Assembly: GCA_013388845.1 (NCBI GenBank)
Contig: JACAEN010000011.1
Span: 62,001-126,000, forward strand
Length of the DNA stretch: 64,000 nt
Source of the DNA: Chloroflexota bacterium
GTDB lineage: Bacteria; Chloroflexota; Dehalococcoidia; GIF9; AB-539-J10
Reading direction: 5' to 3'
Below are positions 41,940 to 50,810 of this stretch, in pieces; the first letter of the stretch is position 1; each line of letters starts with the position of its first letter. The notes beneath the pieces were generated by a model. That model was not told the DNA's origin. It did no database searches and was given only the letters and a program-made list of their open reading frames with translations. The translations under genes were made by a program, and so were the position numbers.

Positions 41940-42767
41940 ATGGAAAGGAACACTAAGATTCTGGTGGTGGACGATGAATCAGATTTTATTGCGGATATGC
42001 AAGCTAGATTACTAGCAAAAGGCTGGCAGGTGCTTACCGCTGGCAACAGATTACAGGCAGAGGAGATAGCGCGTCGCGAAAAACCTGACTTGATTATTTT
42101 AGGCACAATAATGCCACGTGGAGATGCCTTTCGGCTGCACCAATGGTTGAAGCAGAGCCCCAATTTCCGAGAAGTGCCGCTCATTGTAGTTGATGCCCCA
42201 CAGGAGAAACGTCTGATTAAGGGGTGGCGTATGGATGAAGGCTTGAAGCTTGAAGCCGAACAATATTTAGTCAAGCCAGTCGAGTCAGCTTCAATAATAG
42301 CCTGGGCCGAGAAATTCCTGGATAAGACACTGAGAAGAATCAAGGTGCTGGTGGTAGATGACCATGCTGTAGTCAGGGAAGCAATTTGCGCTCTGCTGAG
42401 TCTGCAAAAAGACATGGAAGTGATAGGTGAAGCTGTTGACGGGCAAGATGCTATTGATAAAGTGCAGCGTCTTGCGCCGAATGTAGCAGTGATGGATATA
42501 GTCATGCCGGTGATGAGCGGACTTGAGGCCACGAAACGAATAACCGAGGAGTACCCAGAGACAAAGGTTTTGATTCTAACCCAATATGACGAAGAAGAGA
42601 ACATGTTTGTTGCTAAACAGGTAGGGGCTTATGGCTTTATTGCCAAGAGCGCTGCCAGTTCTGACCTCTTGACTGGCATAAGGACAGTAGGTGAAGGAAG
42701 ATACTTCCCTCGGTCTTTTGCCTACGTGTCTGCCAACTGGCCGGAGGGTCGAGATAAAAAGAAGTGA
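41940..42767 (+). CDS. Tandem-receiver protein without output domain; first receiver degenerate
   Basis: A 275-residue protein made of two receiver domains and no DNA-binding domain. Receiver 1 (residues 5-125) keeps ILVVDDESDF and YLVKPV, but the phospho-acceptor Asp is Gly (LIILGTIMP). Receiver 2 (133-255) is complete: VLVVDDHAVVREA, VAVMDIVMPVMSG, ILTQYDEE, IAKSAASS, and closely resembles the receiver of the preceding NarL-type regulator. It may act as a phosphate sink or a protein-protein switch for the upstream kinase. GGGGGG lies six bases before the ATG. The NuoG-like gene starts 54 bases later. Confidence 0.88.
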   Translation: MERNTKILVVDDESDFIADMQARLLAKGWQVLTAGNRLQAEEIARREKPDLIILGTIMPRGDAFRLHQWLKQSPNFREVPLIVVDAPQEKRLIKGWRMDEGLKLEAEQYLVKPVESASIIAWAEKFLDKTLRRIKVLVVDDHAVVREAICALLSLQKDMEVIGEAVDGQDAIDKVQRLAPNVAVMDIVMPVMSGLEATKRITEEYPETKVLILTQYDEEENMFVAKQVGAYGFIAKSAASSDLLTGIRTVGEGRYFPRSFAYVSANWPEGRDKKK

Positions 42768-42821
42768 CCCCATCTGGAAAGCCTTATTCCCACCTGCTTG
42801 TTTATGAAGGAGGATATTAGT

Positions 42822-45488
42822 TTGCAGCCGATAACCATTACCCTTGATGGTCGTGAGGTAAGTGGCTACCTGGGGATGACCATCCTAGAATTGGCATGCG
42901 AATCTGGCATAGAAATTCCGACACTCTGTCACGATAACAACTTACCTTCGACTGGCGCTTGCCGCGTCTGCCTGGTAGAGAATGAACAAAATGGAGCGCT
43001 GCTGGCATCTTGTGTTACACCGATAGCGTCGGGGATGATAATCAACACGCATTCCCCACGAGTTATAGAGCGCCGCAAAACCATAGTCAAGTTGATGCTT
43101 GCCAGCCACCCTGATTCTTGCCTGGTATGCGATAAAGGCAATCGCTGTCAGCTACGTCAAATTGCCTCAGACCTGGGCATTGGATTGGTGGAGTTGCAAA
43201 GGATTCCCCAGATGGCTAGCATCCAGGAGGTTAATCCTTTCTTGGAACGGGATTTAAGCAAATGTATACTGTGCGCTAAATGCATTCGAGCTTGTCAAGA
43301 ACTGGTCGTTGAAGGTGCTATTGATTACTTTAGAAGAGGATTTACGACTATACCAGCGACGCTGGACAATGTGCCGCTGGAAAATTCTGAGTGCACTTTC
43401 TGCGGAACGTGTGTGGCGCTGTGCCCGACAGGCGCGCTGGCAGAGAAGGAGAAAACATATAGAGGAACAACTCAGACTGTTGTCCAGACGACCTGTCCCT
43501 TTTGTGGCTGTGGCTGTAGCATCCGTCTGGAGGCCAAGGATGGCTGTGTAGTGCGGGTCACGCCGGGCCGGGAAAGTTCCGTGAACAAAGGCACGCTCTG
43601 TGTGAGGGGAAGCTATGGCTGTGATTTTATCCATAGCCCGGACAGGTTGCTCAAGCCCCTGATCAAGGTCAACGGTAACTTTGAGGAATCGTCCTGGGAA
43701 AAAGCTTTGCAACTGGTAGCCACTCAATTCCAGCGAATAAGAGACGAACACGGGAGTGACAGCCTAGCTGTTTTGGGCTCATCCAAGTGCACTAACGAAG
43801 AGAACTATCTTTTGCAGAGATTCGCCAGGGCTGTGCTGGGCACCAACAATATTGATAATGGTGGTCGCTTGTACACCTCTGCCAGCCGTGTCGGTTTGGG
43901 GTCCTCACTTAGCTTCTCTGGCACCACAAATTATCTCAGTGACTTGGAACAAACTGAGCTTATACTAGTTATCGGGGCTGACCCCGATTCTTCAGCCCCG
44001 GCTGTCAGTTATGCTATAAAACGTGCTGTCAAACAGCGCGGTGTCAAACTATTGTTGATAGATCCTCGGCAGACAAAGCTCACTTTGTTTGCCCGCCTTT
44101 GGTTACGCCCTAAAGTCGGCACTGACGTGGCTCTTATAAATGGTCTAGCCAAGGTGATTATTGATGAAGGCTTGCTGGATGAGGAATTCGTCGCTAGAAG
44201 AACAGATAACTTTGGGGCTTTTGGAGAAAGCTTGAAAAAGTATACCCTGAAGTACGTCGAGGAGATTACTGGCGTTTCAGGTCAAGAAATTCGTACCGTC
44301 GCTCAGCTTTATGCCAGGGCAAGCCGGGCGGCAATTGTCTATGGCACAGGAATCACGCAACATATCACAGGAACGGATGGCGTCAAGGGCTTGGCAAACT
44401 TGGCGTTACTGACGGGAAATATTGGGCGTAAGGGAGGTGGCGTCTATGCTCTGCAAAGAGAAAACAACGGACAAGGCGCCTGCGACATGGGAACATTACC
44501 CAAATTCCTCCCCGGATATCGGAGTGTAACGGATGCCGAGGCCAGAAAAAAGTTCGAGGAGCGTTGGGGAGCAAGTTTGCCAGCTGAGGCTGGGCTAACA
44601 GCCCTGGAGATTATGGAGCAGACAAAAAAGGGAAAAATTAAAGGCATGTACATTGTTGGAGAAAATCCCGTCTCGAGCTTTCCCAATTCGAGGCTTATTG
44701 CCGAAATTCTAGCTTCACTTGATTTCTTGGTGGTTCAGGACATGTTCCTTACGGAAACGGCCAAAGTGGCAAATGTAGTTCTGCCAGCGGCAAGCTTCGC
44801 CGAAAAAGACGGTACGTTCACTAATTTTGAGGGCAGGGTGAACAAAGTGCGTAAAGCAATCGAGCCCATTGCTGAAAGCCTGCCAGACTGGGAAATAATC
44901 ATGCGCTTGGCTGATAGGATGAATTACCCATTGCCATTTTCCTCTCTACAGGATGTCATGAGTGAGATTGAGGAGTTAGTTCCTTCATACGAAGCCTATA
45001 CTGATTCGGAAAGACAGGATGAGTTAGCCTATGGAGTGAGAGGGCGCACCTATGGTAGTCAACTCTTAAAGGGATTTGCCCGTTTCTCCCCCGTTGAATA
45101 TACTCCACAAGCGGAGAAGAGAAAATCGGATTACCCCTTTACTCTACTCACCGGGACTATCCTTTACCACTTTGGCACTGGCAACAGGAGTTCCAGGGCT
45201 TGGCGTCTGAGGAAATTTTTCCCCCAGTCTTTTTTAGAAATTTGTGAGTCTGACGCCAGAAAACTTGCCATCGCTGATGGTGAGAAGGTCAAGATAATCT
45301 CACCTGTAGGCGAGGTGACTACCATCGTCAAGATTAGCGATACGCTGCGTGAGGGGATGCTCTTTATGCCAATTTCATTCTCAGAGACTCCGGTTAATGC
45401 GCTATTCGACATTGTCTTAGAGCCCGAGACAAAAGCACCCTCATTGAAAGCCTGCAGCGTGAAAATGGAGAAAATTCCTCCTTCTTGA
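42822..45488 (+). CDS. NuoG/FdhA-like molybdopterin oxidoreductase subunit lacking the catalytic Cys/Sec
   Basis: An 888-residue protein. A 2Fe-2S ferredoxin domain (CHDNNLPSTGACRVC), a His/Cys 4Fe-4S motif (HPDSCLVCDKGNRC), two 4Fe-4S motifs (CILCAKCIRACQ; CTFCGTCVALCP), then the molybdopterin domain opening with CPFCGCGC. In formate dehydrogenases the active-site block after TNNxD is CARxU/C-H. Here it reads NGGRLYTSASRVGLG, so Cys/Sec is Tyr and His is Thr. Formate oxidation is therefore unlikely; an electron-wiring role like NuoG is more plausible. TTG 42822 is eight bases after GGAGG; ATG 42804 is the alternative. First of five genes toward metF. Confidence 0.85.
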   Translation: MQPITITLDGREVSGYLGMTILELACESGIEIPTLCHDNNLPSTGACRVCLVENEQNGALLASCVTPIASGMIINTHSPRVIERRKTIVKLMLASHPDSCLVCDKGNRCQLRQIASDLGIGLVELQRIPQMASIQEVNPFLERDLSKCILCAKCIRACQELVVEGAIDYFRRGFTTIPATLDNVPLENSECTFCGTCVALCPTGALAEKEKTYRGTTQTVVQTTCPFCGCGCSIRLEAKDGCVVRVTPGRESSVNKGTLCVRGSYGCDFIHSPDRLLKPLIKVNGNFEESSWEKALQLVATQFQRIRDEHGSDSLAVLGSSKCTNEENYLLQRFARAVLGTNNIDNGGRLYTSASRVGLGSSLSFSGTTNYLSDLEQTELILVIGADPDSSAPAVSYAIKRAVKQRGVKLLLIDPRQTKLTLFARLWLRPKVGTDVALINGLAKVIIDEGLLDEEFVARRTDNFGAFGESLKKYTLKYVEEITGVSGQEIRTVAQLYARASRAAIVYGTGITQHITGTDGVKGLANLALLTGNIGRKGGGVYALQRENNGQGACDMGTLPKFLPGYRSVTDAEARKKFEERWGASLPAEAGLTALEIMEQTKKGKIKGMYIVGENPVSSFPNSRLIAEILASLDFLVVQDMFLTETAKVANVVLPAASFAEKDGTFTNFEGRVNKVRKAIEPIAESLPDWEIIMRLADRMNYPLPFSSLQDVMSEIEELVPSYEAYTDSERQDELAYGVRGRTYGSQLLKGFARFSPVEYTPQAEKRKSDYPFTLLTGTILYHFGTGNRSSRAWRLRKFFPQSFLEICESDARKLAIADGEKVKIISPVGEVTTIVKISDTLREGMLFMPISFSETPVNALFDIVLEPETKAPSLKACSVKMEKIPPS

Positions 45489-45537
45489 GAGGGAAACATT
45501 AAGGCTTGTCTATAGCAGAACGAAGGAGCAAATCAAG

Positions 45538-46026
45538 ATGGGTAAAAAAGAGACGGTCAAAGAGGTTGACCTGACACGGATAAATGCTATTGTTTCCGAA
45601 TATAGTGAGCAGAAGTGGGCGTTGATACCGTTGCTGCAAAAAATCCAAAATGAATTCGGGTATATCCCTCCTCAATCTATACCAATCATAGCCAGGAATT
45701 TGCAACTTTTCCCCAGTCAGGTGCAAGGGGTCATTAGTTTTTATACCCAGCTCTATACTCAGCCGCGAGGCAGAAAAGTTGTGAGGGTTTGTCGGGGAAC
45801 AGCTTGCCATGTGCGGGGAGGGAAGACGATACTGAAATTGGTTAAGCAGCACCTGGGTATAGAGGAGGGCGAGACCACCCCTGATTTGGAATATACTTTG
45901 GAAACTGTAGCCTGCATTGGCGTTTGTGCTCTGGCCCCTAATATAGTCGTGGGTGACCATGTCCATGGTCATATGAACCCTAAGAAGGTGGAGCAACTGT
46001 TTAAGAACCGAAGGAGCAGAGGGTAG
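45538..46026 (+). CDS. nuoE: NuoE-like 2Fe-2S subunit
   Basis: A 162-residue NuoE/HndA-type protein. A helical N-terminus (WALIPLLQKIQNEFGYIP) is followed by a thioredoxin-like 2Fe-2S domain with the four cysteines in CRGTACHVRGG and CIGVCALAP. In complex I and bifurcating hydrogenases it pairs with NuoF. GAAGGAG precedes the ATG. The next gene starts one base after its stop. Confidence 0.92.
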   Translation: MGKKETVKEVDLTRINAIVSEYSEQKWALIPLLQKIQNEFGYIPPQSIPIIARNLQLFPSQVQGVISFYTQLYTQPRGRKVVRVCRGTACHVRGGKTILKLVKQHLGIEEGETTPDLEYTLETVACIGVCALAPNIVVGDHVHGHMNPKKVEQLFKNRRSRG

Positions 46027-46027
46027 C

Positions 46028-49000
46028 ATGAAAGACCATCGTACTGTTTTCGTCTGTCAGGAGACGCCATGTCTTTCTATGGGGTCTGATGCTGTCTACG
46101 ATGCACTTAAGGCGGACGTAGCTCGGCAGGGAGTGAAGAACGTTGTGGTGGAGACCAGCGGTTGCCATGGCCATGGCCTTTGTGAGCGAGGTCCCAGCGT
46201 AGTTATTGAACCCGAAGGCATTTTCTACATCGGTGTTCAAGCCGAGGATGCTGGGGAAATTGTCACCTCTCACCTTCGAGATGGCAAACCTGTAGGACGA
46301 CTTCTTTACCACGACCCTGTGAGTGGCAAGGTCATACCTCACTATTCGGAGATAAACTTCTACAAAAAACAGCAGCGCATTATCCTACGCAATTGTGGGC
46401 ATATCAATCCAGAAAAAATTGAGCACTATATTGCTGTTGGAGGTTATCGGGCGTTGAGGAAGGCTCTTTTGATGACTCCTGAACAAATTATCGAGGAGGT
46501 TAAAAAATCTGGTCTGCGTGGGCGAGGTGGTGCTGGTTTTTCCACTGGTCTCAAGTGGGAGTTTTGCCGCAAATCTCCTGGAGATAAGAAATACGTGATT
46601 TGCAATGCGGATGAAGGTGACCCCGGGGCTTTCATGGACCGCTCCATCCTGGAAGCAGACCCTCACGCTGTTATTGAAGGGTTAACTATTGCTGGATATG
46701 CCATAGGTGCCAACGAGGGCTATATCTATGTCCGTGCTGAGTATCCCTTGGCAGTGAAGCGAGTTCACACTGCTGTAGAGCAAGCTCGACAGAAAGGCTT
46801 TCTGGGTAAAGATATCCTTGGCTCGGGCTTTGATTTTGTAGTGCACATCAAAGAAGGTGCTGGAGCTTTTGTCTGTGGTGAGGAAACAGCTTTGATAGCT
46901 TCTATTGAGGGTCGGCGGGGCATGCCGCGTCCTCGCCCCCCATTCCCCGCTCAATCAGGATTAGAAGGTAAGCCTACCAACATCAATAATGTGAAGACAT
47001 TGGCTTCTGTCCCTGTGATCATTGACCGCGGGGCTGATTGGTTTGCCGCTATCGGTACAGAAAAGAGCAAGGGGACAGCCGTCTTTGCCCTCACGGGGAA
47101 GATTGCCAATAGTGGATTGGTAGAGGTGCCTATGGGCACTCCTTTATCCACTATAATCTTTGATATTGGGGGTGGTATTCCCCGGGGCAAGCGCTTTAAG
47201 GCGGTGCAGACTGGTGGTCCTTCCGGTGGCTGTATCCCGGCTCGGTTTCTCGATTCCCCGGTGGAATATGAAACACTGGCTCAATTAGGCTCGATTATGG
47301 GCTCTGGCGGCATGGTGGTGCTGGACGAGACCACCTGTATGGTGGATGTAACCAAGTATTTCTTGAGCTTCACTCAAGCGGAGTCCTGTGGGAAGTGTGT
47401 TCCTTGCCGTCTGGGAACCAGGCAAATGCTCGAAATATTGACCAGAATCACTCAGGGCAAAGGGCGTGAACAGGACATAGATACCCTGCTTACCATAGCC
47501 AAGACGGTTAAGGAATGCTCGCTCTGCGGTCTGGGCCAAACCTGTCCCAACCCCGTGCTCACCACTCTCAATTATTTCAGAGACGAATATGAAACTCACA
47601 TAAAAGAAAAGAAATGCCCGGCTGCCGTCTGCGATGCCCTCATGATATCACCGTGTCAACATACCTGCCCGGTAGGAATCAATATTCCCAAATATGTAGC
47701 TCAAATTGCCGCTGGTGAGTACCTAGAGGCTGTCAACACCATCAGGGAGCGTAATCCCTTCCCGGCTATTTGCGGCCGCATTTGTCATCACCCTTGCGAG
47801 GGAAGATGTCGCCGCGGGGAACTCGATGAGCCTGTAGCCATCAGGGCGCTTAAACGCTTCGCTGCCGATTGGTATTTTGACCATGTTGATGAATTACCTG
47901 AACCGCAACCCTTCCCCCAGACTCACACCCAAAAAGTAGCAGTAGTGGGGGCGGGACCTACCGGGTTGTCCTGCGCTTACTTCTTGGCTCAAATGGGCTA
48001 TCCAGTCACGGTCTTTGAAGCTCTTCCTCTGGGTGGAGGCATGCTCTCGGTAGCCATACCCGACTTTCGCTTGCCGCGGGAAGTTATTGAAAAGGAGATA
48101 GATTATATCGCCAAGAAAGGAGTGGACATAAAGTACAATACACCCATCAACGTAAATTTCACCATAGAAGATATCAAAAGCAGTGGTTTCGTGGCTGTTT
48201 TCATCGCTGCTGGAGCGCAAAGGAGCCAGAGCATTGGCATACCCGGAGAGTTGGAGGACATCGAAGGCTTCTACTATGGTTTGAGATTTCTCAGAGACGT
48301 GAAGGTTGGCAAGCCCGTCAAGATCGGACGCCGGGTAGCTGTTATCGGGGGTGGTAATGTAGCTCTGGACTCCTCTCGCACAGCCCTTCGCCTTGGTGCC
48401 GATGAGGTGAGTATCTTTTACCGTCGGTCGCGGGAAGAGATGCCAGTAACTGAGGTGGAGTATGATGAGACATTGGCTGAAGGCGTCCAGGTTAATTTCC
48501 TCGTCAGCCCCACCCGCATAGTAAGCAACGACTGGAAAGTGACTGGTTTGCAGTGTGTCCGCATGAGGCTAGGCGAGCCTGACGCCAGCGGACGCCGTCG
48601 CCCAATTCCCATTCCTGGCTCCGAGTTCTTTGCTCCCGCGGACACCGTAATTGCTGCTGTGGGACAAGCTCCAGACTTGTCCTTTCTACCTCCGGATAGT
48701 GCTCTGGAGCGTACCCGATGGGAAAGGCTAGCGGTTGATGAAAACAGATTAGCTACTAATGTTCCCGGAGTCTTTGCCGGTGGGGATTTTGTCTCCGGGC
48801 CAGGCATGGTCATAGAAGCTATTGCGGCTGGTCGCAGAGGAGCCATCGCCATAGACAAATATCTCCGACGTGATGCCTCACGAGTCGAGATGTATGACCT
48901 GAAGCCCAGCGTTATTGAGGAAGAAATAAGTAAAGAGGAGGAGGAAACCTGGGAACCACAATTCAGGCCGGAGACACCTCATCTGCCTCTCACGGAAAGG

Positions 49001-49093
49001 AAAGGCAGCTTTAAAGAGATAGAGTTGAGCTTTTCTGAGGAGAAGGCGAGACAGGAGGCTAAGCGTTGCTTAAGATGCGACCTGGAAAAGTAG
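46028..49093 (+). CDS. NuoF-GltD fusion (NADH/NADPH flavin iron-sulfur subunit)
   Basis: A 1021-residue fusion. Residues 1-95 are a thioredoxin-like 2Fe-2S domain (CQETPCLSMG, ETSGCHGHGLCERG). Residues 110-530 are NuoF: GRGGAGFSTGLKWEF for NADH, CNADEGDPGAFMDR for FMN, the SLBB part, and the 4Fe-4S site CGKCVPCRLG. Residues 540-1000 resemble GltD/NfnB: CQHTCPVGINIPKY, CGRICHHPCEGRCRRG, FAD site VAVVGAGPTGLSCAYF, NADPH-type site VAVIGGGNVALDSSRTALRL, and VFAGGDFVSGPGMVIEA. It could exchange electrons between NADH, NADPH and the iron-sulfur chain, possibly with bifurcation. It starts one base after nuoE. Confidence 0.92.
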   Translation: MKDHRTVFVCQETPCLSMGSDAVYDALKADVARQGVKNVVVETSGCHGHGLCERGPSVVIEPEGIFYIGVQAEDAGEIVTSHLRDGKPVGRLLYHDPVSGKVIPHYSEINFYKKQQRIILRNCGHINPEKIEHYIAVGGYRALRKALLMTPEQIIEEVKKSGLRGRGGAGFSTGLKWEFCRKSPGDKKYVICNADEGDPGAFMDRSILEADPHAVIEGLTIAGYAIGANEGYIYVRAEYPLAVKRVHTAVEQARQKGFLGKDILGSGFDFVVHIKEGAGAFVCGEETALIASIEGRRGMPRPRPPFPAQSGLEGKPTNINNVKTLASVPVIIDRGADWFAAIGTEKSKGTAVFALTGKIANSGLVEVPMGTPLSTIIFDIGGGIPRGKRFKAVQTGGPSGGCIPARFLDSPVEYETLAQLGSIMGSGGMVVLDETTCMVDVTKYFLSFTQAESCGKCVPCRLGTRQMLEILTRITQGKGREQDIDTLLTIAKTVKECSLCGLGQTCPNPVLTTLNYFRDEYETHIKEKKCPAAVCDALMISPCQHTCPVGINIPKYVAQIAAGEYLEAVNTIRERNPFPAICGRICHHPCEGRCRRGELDEPVAIRALKRFAADWYFDHVDELPEPQPFPQTHTQKVAVVGAGPTGLSCAYFLAQMGYPVTVFEALPLGGGMLSVAIPDFRLPREVIEKEIDYIAKKGVDIKYNTPINVNFTIEDIKSSGFVAVFIAAGAQRSQSIGIPGELEDIEGFYYGLRFLRDVKVGKPVKIGRRVAVIGGGNVALDSSRTALRLGADEVSIFYRRSREEMPVTEVEYDETLAEGVQVNFLVSPTRIVSNDWKVTGLQCVRMRLGEPDASGRRRPIPIPGSEFFAPADTVIAAVGQAPDLSFLPPDSALERTRWERLAVDENRLATNVPGVFAGGDFVSGPGMVIEAIAAGRRGAIAIDKYLRRDASRVEMYDLKPSVIEEEISKEEEETWEPQFRPETPHLPLTERKGSFKEIELSFSEEKARQEAKRCLRCDLEK

Positions 49094-49247
49094 TGTAAAA
49101 AGCAAAAATAAAAGTGCAAAATGACTGAACAATAGGAAACAAAAAGCTGAGATGCAAAAAGCAGAGATACAAGGAAAGGTATGTAAAAGTTTTTTGATTT
49201 GTCATTTTGCTTTTTAACTTTTGACTTTTTGAAGTGGGAGGTCAAGC
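49094..49247. repeat. AT-rich intergenic repeat with inverted ends before metV
   Basis: A 154-base A-rich then T-rich spacer. GCAAAATGAC near 49117 and GTCATTTTGC near 49201 form a 10-bp inverted repeat, and the flanks (AAAAAGCAAAAATAAAAG / ACTTTTGACTTTTT) are also roughly complementary. Similar AT-rich sequence occurs at 6.06 kb and 10.9 kb. It interrupts an otherwise tight operon. Confidence 0.45.
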
Positions 49248-49892
49248 ATGAAATCTATTACTAAGCAGAAGCCTTTTAAGGAAATCGAGCAGCAGTTAGG
49301 TGGGTTTGACCGAGTGTATATTGCTGGTTGTGGCACATGCACCACAATGACTAAAACTGGTGGAAAGGAAGAGGTCTTAGCAATGGGGAAGCGTCTCCAA
49401 GAACTGGGCAAGCTAGTCACCGGCTGGATAGTCATCCCGACCGCCTGTGATGAGATGACTGAAGTAGCTATTAAAGAAAATAATGGAGCCATTCAGAATG
49501 CCAACTGCATTCTGGTCATGGCGTGTGCTTTGGGAGTGCATAAGCTGAGTACCTATATTAACAAGCCGGTCATTCCAGCCCTGGATACTCTTTTCATAGG
49601 CGTCGAGGATGAGCCCGGCCACTTTCAGGAAGTCTGTGCTCAATGCGGTCAATGTGTCCTCGGGGAGACTGCTGGCATCTGTCCGTTGACAGCTTGTCAC
49701 AAGGGTTTGCTAAATGGCCCATGTGGTGGCACCAACAATGGTAAGTGCGAAGTGGATAAAGAAAAGGATTGTGCCTGGACTCTTATATATCAGCGACTAA
49801 AAGAACAGGGCCGGCTGGATTTGATGCGTAAATATTATTCCCCCAGAGATTACAACGTGGCACCCAGGCCACGAATGACCCAGATTACGTGA
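49248..49892 (+). CDS. metV: Methylene-THF reductase partner MetV
   Basis: A 214-residue zinc/iron-sulfur protein of the MetV (methylenetetrahydrofolate reductase C-terminal) family. Cysteines lie in AGCGTCTTM, TACDEM, VMACALG, CAQCGQCVLG, CPLTACHKG, GPCGGTNNGKCEV and DC. In acetogens MetV is needed to pass electrons from a donor module to MetF. GGGAGG precedes the ATG. It lies between the NuoF-GltD gene and metF, placing the Nuo-like proteins as the donor module. Confidence 0.9.
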   Translation: MKSITKQKPFKEIEQQLGGFDRVYIAGCGTCTTMTKTGGKEEVLAMGKRLQELGKLVTGWIVIPTACDEMTEVAIKENNGAIQNANCILVMACALGVHKLSTYINKPVIPALDTLFIGVEDEPGHFQEVCAQCGQCVLGETAGICPLTACHKGLLNGPCGGTNNGKCEVDKEKDCAWTLIYQRLKEQGRLDLMRKYYSPRDYNVAPRPRMTQIT

Positions 49893-49902
49893 AGGAGGAG
49901 CT

Positions 49903-50793
49903 ATGGCACCGAGTTTTAAGGAAGTTCTCAAATCTGGCAAATTTGTGGTGACCAGCGAAATCGGTCCCCCCAAGGGGACCAACATTGAGAAGATGCTTCA
50001 TCATATTGACCTTCTCAAGGATAAAGTGGACGCACTGAATGTTACTGACCATCAGAGTTCCGTAATGCGTTTTCCCTCTATTGGTGGCTGTCTGGCTATC
50101 AAGGAACGAGGCGGCGAGCCTATATTGCAAATGACTTGCCGCGACCGTAATCGCCTTGCTCTTCAAGCCGAGCTTCTCTTCGCCTACACCAGAGGCATCA
50201 GAAATGTCCTCTGCCTAACGGGAGATGCAGTTGTTGTGGGTGACCATAAGGCGGCCAAGGGCGTTTTCGACCTGGATTCAACACAATTGCTGAGGATGAT
50301 TCGGCAGATGGAATCAGGCAAAGACCTGGGAGGGAATGAACTCGACGGGACTGTGGAGTTCTGTGCTGGAGCCATAGTCACACCGGAAGCAAACCCGATT
50401 GAGCCTCAATTGATGAAATTTGAAAAGAAGGTTGAAGCTGGTGCCGAATTCTTCCAGACTCAGGCCATCTATGACCTGGACAAATTTGCCAAGTTTATGC
50501 AATATGCCCGCCAATTCCCGGTCAAGATACTAGCGGGCATTATTCTGCTTGTGTCAGCCAGGATGGCGAAGTATATGACCGAAAATGTCCCGGGCGTCTT
50601 TGTGCCTCAAAACTTGATTGATGAACTAGCAGCTGCCCCCAAAGGCGAGGCGCTCAATAAGGGCATAGAAATCGCGGGCCGGATGATTGCCACTATAAAA
50701 AAGGAAGCTATGTGTGATGGAGTCCATGTCATGGCTATAGGCAAGGAAGAGGTGGTTCCCGACATTCTGAAAGCCGCGGGCCTTGCCGCCTAG
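49903..50793 (+). CDS. metF: Methylenetetrahydrofolate reductase MetF
   Basis: A 296-residue FAD-dependent TIM-barrel enzyme that interconverts 5,10-methylene-THF and 5-methyl-THF in the methyl branch of the Wood-Ljungdahl pathway or methionine synthesis. Family blocks are VTSEIGPPKGTNIEKM, NVTDHQSSVMRFPS, QMTCRDRNRLALQAELL, NVLCLTGD and FFQTQAIYDLDKF. A GAAGGAGGAG site lies upstream. Ten bases separate it from metV. Confidence 0.93.
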   Translation: MAPSFKEVLKSGKFVVTSEIGPPKGTNIEKMLHHIDLLKDKVDALNVTDHQSSVMRFPSIGGCLAIKERGGEPILQMTCRDRNRLALQAELLFAYTRGIRNVLCLTGDAVVVGDHKAAKGVFDLDSTQLLRMIRQMESGKDLGGNELDGTVEFCAGAIVTPEANPIEPQLMKFEKKVEAGAEFFQTQAIYDLDKFAKFMQYARQFPVKILAGIILLVSARMAKYMTENVPGVFVPQNLIDELAAAPKGEALNKGIEIAGRMIATIKKEAMCDGVHVMAIGKEEVVPDILKAAGLAA

Positions 50794-50810
50794 TATCCCA
50801 TGAAAATCGA

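Noticed and set aside
41894-42604. 236-residue minus-strand open frame opposite the tandem-receiver protein
   Set aside because: Antisense of receiver domains, Ser-rich and without family motifs.
43970-44000. Third copy of the CCCCGAT/ATCGGGG repeat
   Set aside because: ATCGGGG and CCCCGAT occur here in the inverted order and inside a conserved coding region; the flanking ATTCT/AGAAT is absent.
42822-45488. Ordinary formate dehydrogenase alpha subunit
   Set aside because: The active-site Cys/Sec and the neighbouring His are replaced (NGGRLYTSAS), and the neighbours are NuoE, NuoF and MetVF. A NuoG-like electron-transfer role fits better.
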